Positions 53,206 through 64,000 of a DNA stretch of 64,000 bases are shown in pieces. The first letter of the stretch is position 1. Every line of letters begins with the position of its first letter. A model generated the notes under the pieces. That model was not told the DNA's origin, made no database searches, and saw nothing but the letters and a program-made list of their open reading frames with translations. Source of the stretch: Marisa cornuarietis (Eukaryota; Mollusca; Gastropoda; Architaenioglossa; Ampullariidae); NCBI GenBank assembly GCA_004794655.1, contig SMMW01000555.1, positions 6,295,001 to 6,359,000 on the forward strand, given 5' to 3'. The position numbers and the translations under genes were made by a program.

Positions 53206-54630
53206 GTAAGCAAACACTAGGGCACACAAACACTGCGAGAGTGTTTGAGAGAGAGTGTGTGCCTGATCCTGTCTGCGTGTGTAGGATATTTAATATTGCC
53301 GGTAGAAAGGTTCTAGGGTATTATGCATTTTTTTTTTTTTTTTTTTTTTACTTTATTATGTTTTTTGTAAGGATTATCTACCCTTGTAGCCAAACCTGGA
53401 AGAGACGGGAAGGAGAGTATTGCTTATCTCTCCTTTCTTTTTACACTATAATATATATCAAACCATAAAACACAGACATTGTTTTCTCAAAAAAAGAGAA
53501 TAGGTCTGGTGAGCACCACACTGGTCCTAACACAAATAAATGTCTCAAAACAGTTTATCGCCAGGCGCAGGGTTCGCAGACGCCCATAACTGATAGACAT
53601 GACAGGGTGTTCATGCACACTTGCAAAGAAACAGAAAAACAAACTTAAAGGAGTATGTGGGTACATTATTTTAACGAATGCATAATGCTCAGTGAAGAAA
53701 TCTTTTTCCTAACACCTGAGTTTATATACCCCTTTCTAAAGATATACTTCTACAAACATCGTGCACGAAAGGAGGCGTAAATATGACTTTACTCTTGTAA
53801 TCAGGTGTGCCTGATATGATGCTTTTATTTGGGTTTCGGGTGGCAGGAAGTTGATATGGAACATAACTGCTGCCTATTGTTCAGAAAGTCTTTAAATTTC
53901 ACTGGGCCCATAGTTACCTCTGAGGTAGCCTTAACCATACTTCATGGATATGGCCCCAGTTCGCGCATCAAAATGGATTTAAAAAAAAACACTTTAAACT
54001 GAACCAGCAGCAAAAGGTTAATCGAAAAAAAGTTAATCATAAACTTTGGGTGACCCCTTAGGCACGTGGCAGCAAAAGGTCGGTTCGGATGTTTGAGTGT
54101 ATGCATTTAAATGAAGACAAAAGTAGTTTTCCTCCACCAGCAAAACCATCAAAAAAAGAGAATCGTTTCTTCTGGCTATAGAAAAAAGTCAAACGTGAGA
54201 TATTTGCTGCAGGGTAATGACCATTTTTTTGGTCAGAAGCTGAAAGTTAGTCGCATGAGTATGCAGAAATTGCGTGCGGTATGACAATAATATTTCTCAT
54301 TGTTTCCCATATTGCAAAAGAAGGCAAGTCAACGATCGGCTGTGTGTTAAACTTCATTTTACTGGTTCTGCTACGGGTAGGAAATGAACCAAGCGTCTGT
54401 GAGATGTTATTTAATGCTTTCTTCGAAGAATTTGAATTATCAGATGAGATGTAGTTACATCCGAGAGCTGGAGGTAAGTTAAAAAATTAAAGGTCGTATC
54501 GTAACCCATTGGTCGTTTGGGGAAGGGGTGAGGTGGTAGAAAACAAACTTTTCCCGAGGCTAGTTTTTATTTTGAGAAGGCGGTGCCCATGCCCTTTCCA
54601 TCGCTGTCTTACACTCCCCAACCCCCTATA

Positions 54631-54732
54631 TAGTCAGATATCTATTACCAAGAGGTGGTTCGATCCTTATACGGGTATCGATCCGGCACGTCATCGGACT
54701 CACATGCCAATGCTCTTAACTAGTCAGATATC
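54631..54732 (-). mobile_element. tRNA-like (SINE-like) fragment between 12-bp direct repeats
   Basis: On the minus strand the sequence has an A-box-like TCTGACTAGTTAAGAGC and, about 40 bp on, a B-box-like GGATCGATACC, as in a tRNA-derived SINE head. TAGTCAGATATC occurs exactly at 54631-54642 and 54721-54732, flanking 78 bp. The B box deviates from GGTTCGANTCC and there is no clear tail, so this is a degraded or partial copy, or a chance resemblance. Confidence 0.35.
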
Positions 54733-54984
54733 CAATTTCCCGAATATCGAAAAGTATATGAATGAAAACCTTTTCAAGAGAAAGAGTACTATTTTTTTCA
54801 ATTAGTTTGTTCGTTATCATATTTTAACATAGATATAACGAAGCCTTGCAATTTATTTGAAAATATTTGTTTATCTCTATTTGTATGAGTAGGTGTGTGT
54901 ATTTTAGTGCGTGTGTGTCTGTGTTTGAGCTGAATGTATTTCTTTCATATTCTTTATTCTTTCAGTTTTTGCAATCTTTATCTT

Positions 54985-55051
54985 TGTCGTCGTCGTCGTC
55001 GTCGTCGTCGTCGTCCTCCTCCTCCTCCTCCTCATCATCATCATCATCATC
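54985..55051. repeat. Compound trinucleotide (GTC)n-(CTC)n-(ATC)n
   Basis: Three trinucleotide blocks, each one base different from the previous. Frames through it give only poly-Ser, poly-Arg or poly-Pro. Confidence 0.97.
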
Positions 55052-55505
55052 TACCAGACCCATGCATTAAGATTTCCCAAAACAGAACGACTAAGCGTTC
55101 ACTTTATCTTTGCTGGTCTTCTGTTTCTTACAGGTTGCTAAATTAATAACATTATAACTTTGTATTCACATATGGCACAGCCCTAAAATTTTTGTTAAGT
55201 TTTTCTTTATTTGTTTCTAAACATCTTAGTGCTGGCTTAATTTAGTAGTTTAGAAGTTATAATGATTTTACTTATTTTTTCTTCAATTTAAACACACCGC
55301 TTTATAAAACAAATAAAAAATAAATTGTTTCTACTTTTTTATTTTTCCTTAAGATAACAATTATAAAAAATATTTTGAGTCTAGCCGCAGCAAAAATAAA
55401 TTATGAACTTTTAAAATTGTCTGTTAGGAGTCATAGTTTTTGTGGTAACATATTCTTTAATTTTAGAGACATGTCTGGTCTTTGCTGCTTGTTTTTCCTT
55501 CATAG

Positions 55506-55612
55506 GTACACAGTCTTCAAACAACACAGCATGCGGTCCAGTACGATTTGAAACAAGAATACTTCGGCTGCTACTGTGTTGCTGGCTGCTGCTCTACAGG
55601 ACTTGGCGCTGA
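55506..55612 (+). CDS. Dpr/zig-8-like Ig protein, terminal exon (hydrophobic C-terminus)
   Basis: The acceptor GTTTTTCCTTCATAG leads into a phase-1 reading: the first residues are GTQSSNNTAC (with an N-N-T glycosylation sequon), then GPVRFETRI, then a hydrophobic segment LRLLLCCWLLLY and a short basic end (RTWR) before TGA at 55610-55612. A short stalk followed by a C-terminal hydrophobic segment is the usual end of Dpr/zig-8-class proteins, many of which carry GPI signals. Here the basic last residues also allow a transmembrane helix with a tiny cytoplasmic tail. Both exon D and the 24-nt microexon can join to it in frame. A possible poly(A) signal (AATAAA) is at 56423-56428, giving a 3'UTR of about 0.8 kb. 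The 15.8 kb intron before it is long but comparable with the 13.6 kb one inside Ig1. Confidence 0.6.
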
Positions 55613-56422
55613 TTCCGCTGACTCCAGTCTGCGCGTGAACCCAAGGACGACTAGGCGGAAGTGATGTGTGGGCATGCGCAGACACCCCAGAACAAGTGGG
55701 CAAAAGTGTTGTGTTGGGACAGCGCAACGACCACAATTCTCGCTCCTTTCTAGCCCAACCTTGTGTTTATGTGTCGACAGATCGCCAGACAGCGTTTGAA
55801 TATATTTCGTTTTATTAGGGTTGGTTCGGAGGATGAAAGCCATGGTGCTATGGAGCCGAGGGTAGACGATGCTTCACCACGAGCCACACAAGAAATTTGT
55901 TCACTTATTCCTCAAAACGAGAATTAAGAACTTTTTTTTAATTTGTGGTTTTGACCCTAAGGGGGAGGGGGGAGGCAGGCAGATTCAAAGTAGTGTTCAC
56001 GAGTGTCTTACAAAGTTTGAACTGCAGTTCGGACACTATTGTTAGACAGAAACACAGCTTTTTAGTGTGATGATAATGTAATGACTGCTGAAAAAGTACA
56101 ACTCAACACGGAGGCCAGAATGTGTTTGAGGCAACAGATTCAAAATTTGGATCGAGAGACTTTTGGAAGATACACAACAAGCTGTTGGTGAGTGATATCT
56201 ATAATTATTTTGCCATTATTTATGATAGCGTGCGACCGTACAGACAGAAAATAGCCAAGGACGCTAGATTTAAGAAAGGCTTTTATTCACAATATTCTCC
56301 AAAGATCACTCTGGTTTTTCTATTTCTTCTTTCTATCCTTTCTCTCTCTCTCTCTCCCCCCTTTTCAATTTTCCAGCATTTCAAAGAAAGTTTATACCAT
56401 AAGCATCCACAATTAATGCTGT

Positions 56423-56428
56423 AATAAA
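56423..56428 (+). promoter_or_regulatory. Possible poly(A) signal for the Ig gene
   Basis: First AATAAA I found after the stop at 55612, followed directly by a run of A. The A-run also raises the chance of an unrelated simple-sequence match. Confidence 0.3.
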
Positions 56429-57630
56429 AAAAAAAGTTACTCAAAGTTTGACGGTTTCTGGCTTTGATAAAAATTATCATCCTAGTTTCTTTGCGAAAGG
56501 CTTGCAAACGGCAGATCGATGTGTTTATTTTATTCTTAACTGTGAAAGGTGCTGCTTTCTGATTTCCATCAGGCAGTGTAAATCCAATTACAAAATAATT
56601 TATTCGGATGTGCAAGATAAAGAAATGCATCAAGCGTGTTTTGAATCGCAGTTTTGACGAGGCCAGGAGGGCCGAGCTCTGAACTCGCCAGAATGAAGAG
56701 TCGGTTTCAGCGATGAAATATTAGTGGAAAAAAGGGTTTTTATCGCGTTGACAGGGTACACGAACCTAACGGGTAACAGATTACATTCATTCTTAACGGT
56801 GTTCGCTTTGGGGATCGCATCAATTGGGCAGCAGACTGCAAGGCGGGACTCCATTTGCGGTCAGGGCGAGATGACCAGCACCAAGACTTTATTGTGATCT
56901 TTGATTTTCAAGATTTCGTGATTTTAGCTATCTTCACGGCTGCCGTTTATGGAAGTTGAAAATTTGTTTTTTCTTTTCATCGTTTTCATTAGATGTCTAA
57001 AACAATCTTAAGAATATTGCACGTATTGTAAAATTTTAGTTCAAAAGAAAAGCACAGCATTTTTCATTTTCCAAACCAGAAGAAACTTATTCAAAACATA
57101 ATAACAAACAAAACCCCAAAGGAATGTGTTTTCTGTACAATTTCCCATTGGAACAATCTCATATTTCAATTTAGCCAAATTTCATAAGAACTAAAGTAAC
57201 CCAAACGTAAGGAACCCGGTTGATGCATTTATTTTACAATTAAACTTTGCATGACTGAGCCTTTCACGTGAAGCAGAAAAGTTTATAGTGGGTAAGGAGA
57301 CAGTAGGATCAATGGATGGATGTCTTTTCAAGATACATTCTAACCTCCAAGTACTCCATCGCTGCAAATCTTTTTATTATTAAAACGGAACATTCTTTCA
57401 AATACCTTTATGTGTCCTAGAGATCTGAATTATGTCCTAGTTCTTGGGAAAACTTCTGTCATGATGCCCGATTGTTGTGGGCGATGAGTTGTCGTTATCG
57501 AGACAAGGGTCGACGAGCTGATGAGTGTAGACAGGAGTACTATGCAGTTTATCTCGAGAACAGCTGGAAGCTTCGTTTTAAATTAGCTTGTCGAGCAAAT
57601 GACTCATCCTGCTTCACTCATCCTTCTCAG

Positions 57631-57774
57631 GACAATCGAGCCGACTCACCTGAACCTCATTTAATGGATCCTAATGTTTGCGAGTATGGCCTATTCGATA
57701 CAGACAATCGAGCCGACTCACCTGAACCTCATTTAACGGATCCTAATGTTTGCGAGTATGGCCTATTCGATACA
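57631..57774. repeat. 72-bp tandem duplication
   Basis: Copies 57631-57702 and 57703-57774 differ by one base (ATGGAT against ACGGAT). The length is a multiple of three, so the open frame is kept. Confidence 0.98.
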
Positions 57775-57798
57775 TGTGTTCTGCATTACTTCATCATC
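57631..57798 (+). CDS. Candidate exon with a 24-residue tandem duplication
   Basis: Preceded by a fair acceptor (CATCCTTCTCAG) and followed by a strong donor (ATCATC|GTAAGTTC). Only phase 0 stays open. It encodes two copies of a 24-residue block (DNRADSPEPHL...EYGLFDT), then CVLHYFII. The phase does not match the phase-1 Ig gene, so it would belong to another transcript or be a chance ORF. The reading frame also stays open upstream to about 57472. No family is recognised. Confidence 0.25.
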
Positions 57799-58446
57799 GT
57801 AAGTTCTTCAACACAACCCTGTGTCGTTGTTACTTCTTATTGCAAAATTATAGGAACCATAAGTTAAATTCAGTTTCTATTTTCTATATTTTCTCTCTTT
57901 CTTTTTCATAATTCTTTTTATATTCTTGCTTTTTGTTGTCTTCGATTATCACGCAATTACAAATGGCAAAGACACGTTGCGAAAGCTGCACAAAGGTCAA
58001 AGCTTAATTTCTGAAAGAAACGGCTGAAGGAATATAGATATTCTCTGCATCCTTGTGCCTCTGGGATGGTAATGTTCTCCACGATCCTCCTCATACATTC
58101 CTCCATCCTACACATAGTTACTCGGGTACACGAATTTATCCTTGGTTTTATAGCACACAAATAACTAATAACAAATAAAGGAACCAAAGTCTTCATTGTA
58201 ATCTTTCGAACTTCAACCACTGCTGTGATCCTTTTCCTAACCAAAACAATGTGTGGACAAAGGTTTGAACAAGTACGGCAAAGGGTTTACTTAGCAGTTA
58301 AACCAAGACTTTGACGAACTATACTTCATATTGCTCTGGTTAAGAAAACCCTTTAGGTTGTTTAACAAATATGTCGTAACTTCTTTCGAGAATATATCAA
58401 GCTGCATTACTTGTCCTTTTCATTCCTTCTCTTTTTTGTTTTACAG

Positions 58447-58508
58447 AATGTCGATGTTTCTGCTGCTTAGTGACGGATTTTTGTAGCCTGTTGGTGTTCT
58501 CATGTTGA
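58447..58508 (+). CDS. Candidate second alternative terminal exon (Cys-rich tail)
   Basis: A very strong acceptor (long pyrimidine run, TTTTGTTTTACAG) opens a phase-1 reading ECRCFCCLVTDFCSLLVFSC ending at TGA 58506-58508. The peptide is short, cysteine-rich and hydrophobic, compatible with a lipid-anchor signal. AATAAA at 58929-58934 is followed by GT-rich sequence, as at real poly(A) sites. It would compete with the 55506 exon. Nothing shows that it is joined to the Ig gene. Confidence 0.25.
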
Positions 58509-59435
58509 ACAACACGAACCTGCTGCCTGCTGCACAGACAGTGAACTCAGCTCAGCTGATGTGTCCTGCTGCCTGCTGCTCGTGTCAGGCTTCTAAGCAC
58601 GAACTGCTCGACTGCACACGTTTGAAACCATGACTGAATCTTTGTAAAAGAAGAAAACGCTTAATTACTTTTTCAGACACGGTCTCTGAAGTGAATTGAT
58701 GGGAGGGGAAATTATAGCTGTTGTCCTCTTTCTCCTCAATGCCCCTCGACTATTTTTGCAGGGTGCATATTCTCGGGGAAAAGTAGGGGCTGAAAGGAGT
58801 TGTGGACCCACTACACTGTGAGACATGGTTGACGGTCTTTCCGCCTCAGTCCTCAACCTGCGCAGCTTGTGTTTGTGGGAGTCTTTTCACTTTAATTCTC
58901 TAACGGCGTTGTGATAAACGAAGAGTGAAATAAATGTTGAATGTGAGCTCACCACGTTTGCTTCCCAGGAAAGGTGTACATAATTTATGCAACTGAAGTG
59001 AAAGACATTTCGGAAAGGTATGACACAGGTTTTTTTTGAACAGGTTTACTGTTGTGTATATTAGTTATTTCGTGCAAGCGTTTGCTTTTATAAACATATC
59101 TATAGTAAATGGAGGAAGAAGGAAAATCCATGCAGGTTATGTTCAATTTGTCCAAATGATAGAACATTAACTGCAGGTTTCATGGTGATCAGATAGATAC
59201 CTCATGTAATTCTGAAATTAATAGTCAATTATGTGTGAACCCTGTTGTACTATTTATATCTATTAATATCGATTTTGTTTCATTAATTTGCATTTTTGTA
59301 TTATTGCACATAACCTTTCTTTCTTTTACTCAGAGGAGGTCAAGGGAGGATAATAACATCAGAAGCTATATAACATAAATATAGCTAAATTAACATTGTT
59401 ATCGTATATGGGTTTGCGCCTGTGTATGTGTGCAC

Positions 59436-59532
59436 GTGTGTGTGTGAGTGAGTTAGTGTGTGTGTGAGTGAGTTAGTGTGTGTGTGTGTGTTTGTGTGTG
59501 TGTGTGAGTGAGTTAGTGCGTGTGTGTTTGTG

Positions 59533-59568
<36 letters not shown>

Positions 59569-59572
59569 TGAT
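59436..59572. repeat. GT-rich minisatellite with GAGTGAGTTAGT units
   Basis: Three GTGTGTGAGTGAGTTAGT units of 20-40 bp spacing, then GTGTTT-interrupted GT. Confidence 0.95.
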
Positions 59573-60155
59573 AGCATTTATCTAGGGTAACAGAAGTAAA
59601 AGAAATTTGTCGGCTACAAACGTTCTAAAAGGAAAAACGAATGGTATAGAATGAGTGTCTTTCCTTGGCACACATACGCAGTATGAGGAAAAGGGGGAAG
59701 GTGTGTGGCAAGGTGACCAGATCTTCAGATCTTACATTGCCTTACAGGAAAACGTTGCAGTCTCTTTCCTCTCTTCCCCATTAGCGCCCCGCCCCCAATC
59801 CCTCAATCGCTAACACAACATCTTTCCTTGAGCTGTGCACTCTAAAGCGTCCTGGCAAAAACATCTGCACCGGAAGTCGGGTAATGAGAGGGTTGTTAAG
59901 AGCCTACTCATCAACAAGCCCAAGGGAGACACTCCCTTCACAACAAACTCAAGAGAATGTGGATAGCAAAGATTCTAGGGTGGTCGACCTTCAACTGCAA
60001 ACGACTGTCAGTAACGAGGATGAAGGAAAGTACTCCTCGCTGGATGTGTCTTTACCGATTCTTCCCCCTTCCCTAGTGTCGTCTGCTTGCTAGACCTTGA
60101 CCATGGCATCTCTTGACATCGCCTACAAAACTAAGCTATGAATGTGCCTGCACGC

Positions 60156-60214
<59 letters not shown>
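60156..60214. repeat. (TA)n-(GT)n microsatellite
   Basis: A short TA run followed by about 23 GT units. Confidence 0.97.
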
Positions 60215-60215
<1 letters not shown>

Positions 60216-63200
60216 ACAAGAGCGGATGTAAAAGAAGAGAGTTTATAAAATGTGAGGACATACAAGAACGTGGATTTTTGTCCAAACATTTATACGCGCG
60301 CCTGTATGTGTGTCTCTATGTATAGATGTTTGTGTGTATTTATATGTATGTGTGTGTGTGTGTGCCTGCGCCTAAGCGCGCGTGCATACCTGCGCCTGGG
60401 TTATATGCTCGTCCGACAACGTGCTAGGTAGTCATACCTCAGGCTCTACCTCCCATCTGTTTCTCATATTTCAGAATAACTTCAATAATTCGACAGCATC
60501 GTAGCTATAATTATGATGAGAGACTATCTCCATGATGAGCCCACATTAAGCTCCTTCAACTCATGTGCATATGTTTCCACAGAGATGACACAACCATACT
60601 AAGTGCAAAGATGAACAAAACAAATGTCCACGTCATATTTATAATGTTTGTTGTTCATATGCACACAAATATTTATAATCATTATTGATTGTTGTCTATC
60701 CTTCCAAGTTTGACAAATTTCTTGATAACACACATCCTTATGATTATAAGGAGATATGAGAATGAAACTAATTTCTATAAAAAATATATTTGTTTTTTTT
60801 TCCAGGAATATGTTGTATTACATTTCAACCTGCACGCGTACAACATGTACTTCTGTGTACGTGAAAATGCAGTCTGGATGATAAGCATACATATCTTTCT
60901 GTTCTTTGACATTATTGCTTTCGTACTTTCTTCACATCATGTCTTATAAAAGATCTTTCGATATTTTGCCTGGTACTGGTGCAGGCGTTTAACTTTAGTG
61001 TTTCTGTGTTGCGTGATTTGTAACGCACGTGTGCACGCGCAGCAGCCTTGCGTGACGCAATGGTTGCAGTGCAGCAGCTACAGAGGATGCTCTGTTTGAC
61101 TAGCAATTCACACGATTCAAGAAAGAAGGCATCGTGGTGCAAAGGAAAAGCCACAAATCAATACAACAGCTTCACCACAGCCATGTTCCAAAAGTTAAGT
61201 AATCGACAAGCAGGCTATGATTACGATTTTTCCCTCCCTCGCTTTCTCTTTCCCCTCCTTTGGTGCTCGCCTCCTCCCCCCCCTCTCTCTCTCTCTCGCT
61301 GGTTGCCACCCATTCATTCTCTTGTCCTTGATTCCCAAGGGAAAAAGAATGTTTGCACCCACGCACCATAATCCTAGGAAAAAAAATAAAAAGCTCAGAA
61401 CTGCATTAGGCCGATGTCATGAGTTAACCTCATCCTGATGCTTTGATTCGTAAAATTCCAGAAAAAGCAGTCGAACCGTTCTCAACAGCCGTTTGCTCGT
61501 ATTCAAAGCGCATAGCCAGCAGCTTCTTCCAGTTAAAAAAAAACCACGAAAACCCCCTATAAAATAGATTGTTCTAGAATGACAAATCCCCCTCGAGCTT
61601 CACCGTTTTTCTTTCTCTTATTCTTCCCGCGGTCATCAGTGAGAGCGTGCCTCAAATAGTTTATCCTTGCAAGAGGCCTATTGACTATAGTTAATTTATT
61701 TCCTGATGATGAGAATTATTAACGATTTTAATGCAATGTTTTGCTGCATTTTTCTTCTCTCTGGCCTCGATGTCGAACTAGTGGGCGAGGAGGACCGTGT
61801 GAGATGAACAAGTGAAGGTTATTGTACCATCATGGTTAGAACTGGTCAGAAGACAAACTGGTTGATATCTAGCAACCTGAGCAGCATATACGAAACGTTC
61901 TGCAAGAAAACACCTTGCTCTTTAACGGCTTCAAGAGAACAACTTGGTATTTTTCATACAATTTCTTAAAACTTTTATAAAACACAAAGGTGGGATACCA
62001 TTACTTTGATAAACTCGGCTATTTTCAATGTTATTCTCAGAAACAGTTTTGTACTGAATGGTATTTCAAATGAAGTTATTGTAGGCTTCTATTCTTTCAA
62101 CCTCTTGAAACATAAAAAATCACTTTTACGTAGGAATTATTTGGCAAAGAAATTCGGTTAAACATGCGATCGACAAGCAGTGGAATGTACTGTTGGCAAG
62201 GAACTAGTATGAAGCCAAAGATGATGGCATGGAACAGTTCGGTTGTGATCGCACACAAGTGACAGCCTCCCCTGTAAACATGTCTAGCTAATGTGCCTTA
62301 CCTTAGCGAGGAAATGTCATTCGATAAACACTTACTTCACCTTTTGAACTTACTGGTCACTTCGACTTGTGTCGTACGTTAGTCTCTGTGTGTATTTCAT
62401 GATTTATGATCATTAAGTCATCTCTACTGATCATGTAACTGTAAGTAAAGTTGACCTCATATTTTTATGATATGCCTGCTCCACATCATTAATTCCTTCC
62501 TTCTTCCTACATCCACCGCATTCAGCGACACCACAAGACAGTTGCTTAGGTACCCGACAGAGATTGACCCTGAAATGTTGAAGTATTGTGAGAACGGGAT
62601 TTTTTTTCCTAGAATTTCAAACACCCATCGCGTGTCTTCTTGAAAAACATTTTTTTGTAGATGGAATCTATTTGATCTTTAAATTACTTTAATCTTGCCT
62701 CTCCGTGATAGACCATCAATGAGCAGACACTTACCCTCCAAGTCAGTCTCCTCGGTCTGCTTGTGTTGCCCTCCTCCTCCTTGTGCCGCGCATCAGACGG
62801 GAAAAATTCGGCAGACGATCCTTCTTTTCAGTCCCTTCTGTTTTGGAATTCTCTACCACTTTCTCTTAGAACTGCGTCTACGTTTGAAGCTTTCTTGACT
62901 TAACACCAAAGTCTTTTAATAAACATATTTCATAATCAAGCTTACTGTTTCACTCACTTCTCAATTCGTTATCTTTATTCATATACTTCGTTGATACTGC
63001 GATCCACTTTCTAACGATGTTGTTTCTTGTTAGGTTGACTGTCGGTACATTTGTGATCTTTTTCAATTTCTTCCTTCATTCTTTTGCAGAATCATGATTA
63101 AGAATCGTCTTTTTTTTACTTCTAATCAAGATTAGTTTTGTTATTTATAGCTTCAGTGTGGAAACGAAGGTAAGTCTTTTTCAGATGCGGCTACCACTGT

Positions 63201-64000
63201 GTCATGGGAGTAAACCTTCACTACTTTGTTGTAAGCTATCGAGGAGAGTGCTCGTTCACAGCACACAGTAGTTGCAACCACGGACCTTAATTCACTGGAT
63301 AAGTGTCTCATTCGTTGCCTCTTTGCTCTGTCATAGGAGTGACCAATCGTAACAAACCCTAACAACGAGGGCTTACGCTTCCATTTTCTGTCAAAATAGC
63401 GGATCTTCCTAACGTAGAAGAAATTTTAGAAGTGAGTAATTAAGCTTTTCTATCATCAGAACTTTGTTAAAGAAGACTGATTGCAAAATAAACAGTATTT
63501 TCTGTAAAATGTATTCTGTTTGCTTATAAAAACGCATTTAGATTTTTCGACTATGTTATAAAATAAAAACATCGTCACAACAGATGCCATTGACTTGTTT
63601 TACCACTAACAATTAAAAAAACTTTGTTTTTGATTTTTTTGAAACATTTTTATAGATTGTTCTGTTACGAAAATAAAATATCTACTTTAAGAATTTATTT
63701 AAAGTATGCGAACAGAGAAACGGAAATACGAGGCTTGTCTAACGGAAAGCCGAGACTTACACCGGACATGAACCTGAGTCGCTTATCCAGTAATGAAGGT
63801 CCGTGGTTGCAACCGTTTGGAGAGATGTTCTTCAAAGCAACCCAGAAAATACTATCATGGACTCCCTGATCCCCAGAAAAGGGGAATAATAAACTGTAAA
63901 CTTTTTGTTTAATCTGCATATGTAAGTGATGCCTATCATTTCTTATTGTTTGAGTGAGGTTTCTTCTTGTTGATGTTGATGTTGCAATATCTCTTGTTGT

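Larger units (their letters stand above)
39721..55505 (+). other. Long intron or inter-exon region before the terminal exon
   Basis: About 15.8 kb if exon 39697-39720 joins 55506. It carries the retroelement remnant, the fold-back element, the SINE-like piece, microsatellites and the alternative-end candidate at 48257. I see no further Ig or other recognisable domain in it. Confidence 0.55.
55613..64000. other. 3'UTR and downstream sequence
   Basis: The first roughly 800 bp may be the 3'UTR of the Ig gene. Beyond it I see only the weak exon candidates at 57631 and 58447 and simple repeats. A frame at 59884-60093 starting with ATG (MRGLLRAYSSTS) has mixed composition but no splice or family support. 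Confidence 0.5.

Noticed and set aside
56377..56420. Acceptor TTTTCAATTTTCCAG as another terminal exon
   Set aside because: The phase-1 reading stops after eight residues with no hydrophobic tail.
60801..60949. Hydrophobic frame after a good acceptor (TTTTTTTTTCCAG)
   Set aside because: Only phase 0 gives the long reading; phase 1, needed by the Ig gene, gives a short tail without an anchor. Probably AT-rich noise.

Overview
This window looks like genomic DNA from an animal with large introns, most likely a mollusc (possibly a gastropod); the species cannot be read from the sequence. It is AT-leaning and rich in (GT)n/(CA)n and other microsatellites. Coding sequence occurs as short exons bounded by GT/AG splice sites, and long stretches hold no gene.

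The one well-supported gene is on the + strand. It encodes a small cell-surface protein with two immunoglobulin domains, of the Dpr / zig-8 / lachesin (neuronal 'wirin') type. Exon A (21433-21569) and exon B (35158-35377) form Ig domain 1, separated by a 13.6 kb phase-0 intron. A 21-nt microexon (36508-36528) makes the inter-domain linker. Exon D (37299-37595) encodes all of Ig domain 2. A 24-nt microexon (39697-39720) follows, and the best terminal exon is 55506-55612, with a hydrophobic C-terminal tail. All junctions except the one inside Ig1 are phase 1, so the two microexons and the Ig2 exon can each be skipped without shifting frame. From exon A to the stop the coding parts total 806 nt, about 268 residues, spread over about 34 kb. 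The signal-peptide exon is not certain: 17463-17550 is a weak candidate and it may lie upstream of the window. Two other phase-1 acceptors (48257 and 58447) lead into short hydrophobic tails and could be alternative ends.

Layout: 1-21432 is upstream or intron-1 sequence with microsatellites, two minisatellite-like arrays (11685-12140; 13237-13800) and CpG-containing GC-rich patches. 21433-39720 holds the Ig exons and their introns, including a 31-bp tandem repeat 84 bp upstream of the 24-nt microexon. 39721-55505 is a long intron carrying an RTE-type retroelement remnant, a 252-bp fold-back/MITE-like element with 53-bp arms, and a tRNA-like SINE fragment. 55613-64000 is 3'UTR and downstream sequence, including a possible exon with an in-frame 72-bp duplication.

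Proteins of this family are secreted through the ER, glycosylated and tethered to the neuronal surface, where they pair with other two- or three-Ig receptors to specify synaptic partners. That role is inferred from the family and not shown by the sequence. I found no rRNA, intact tRNA or CRISPR.
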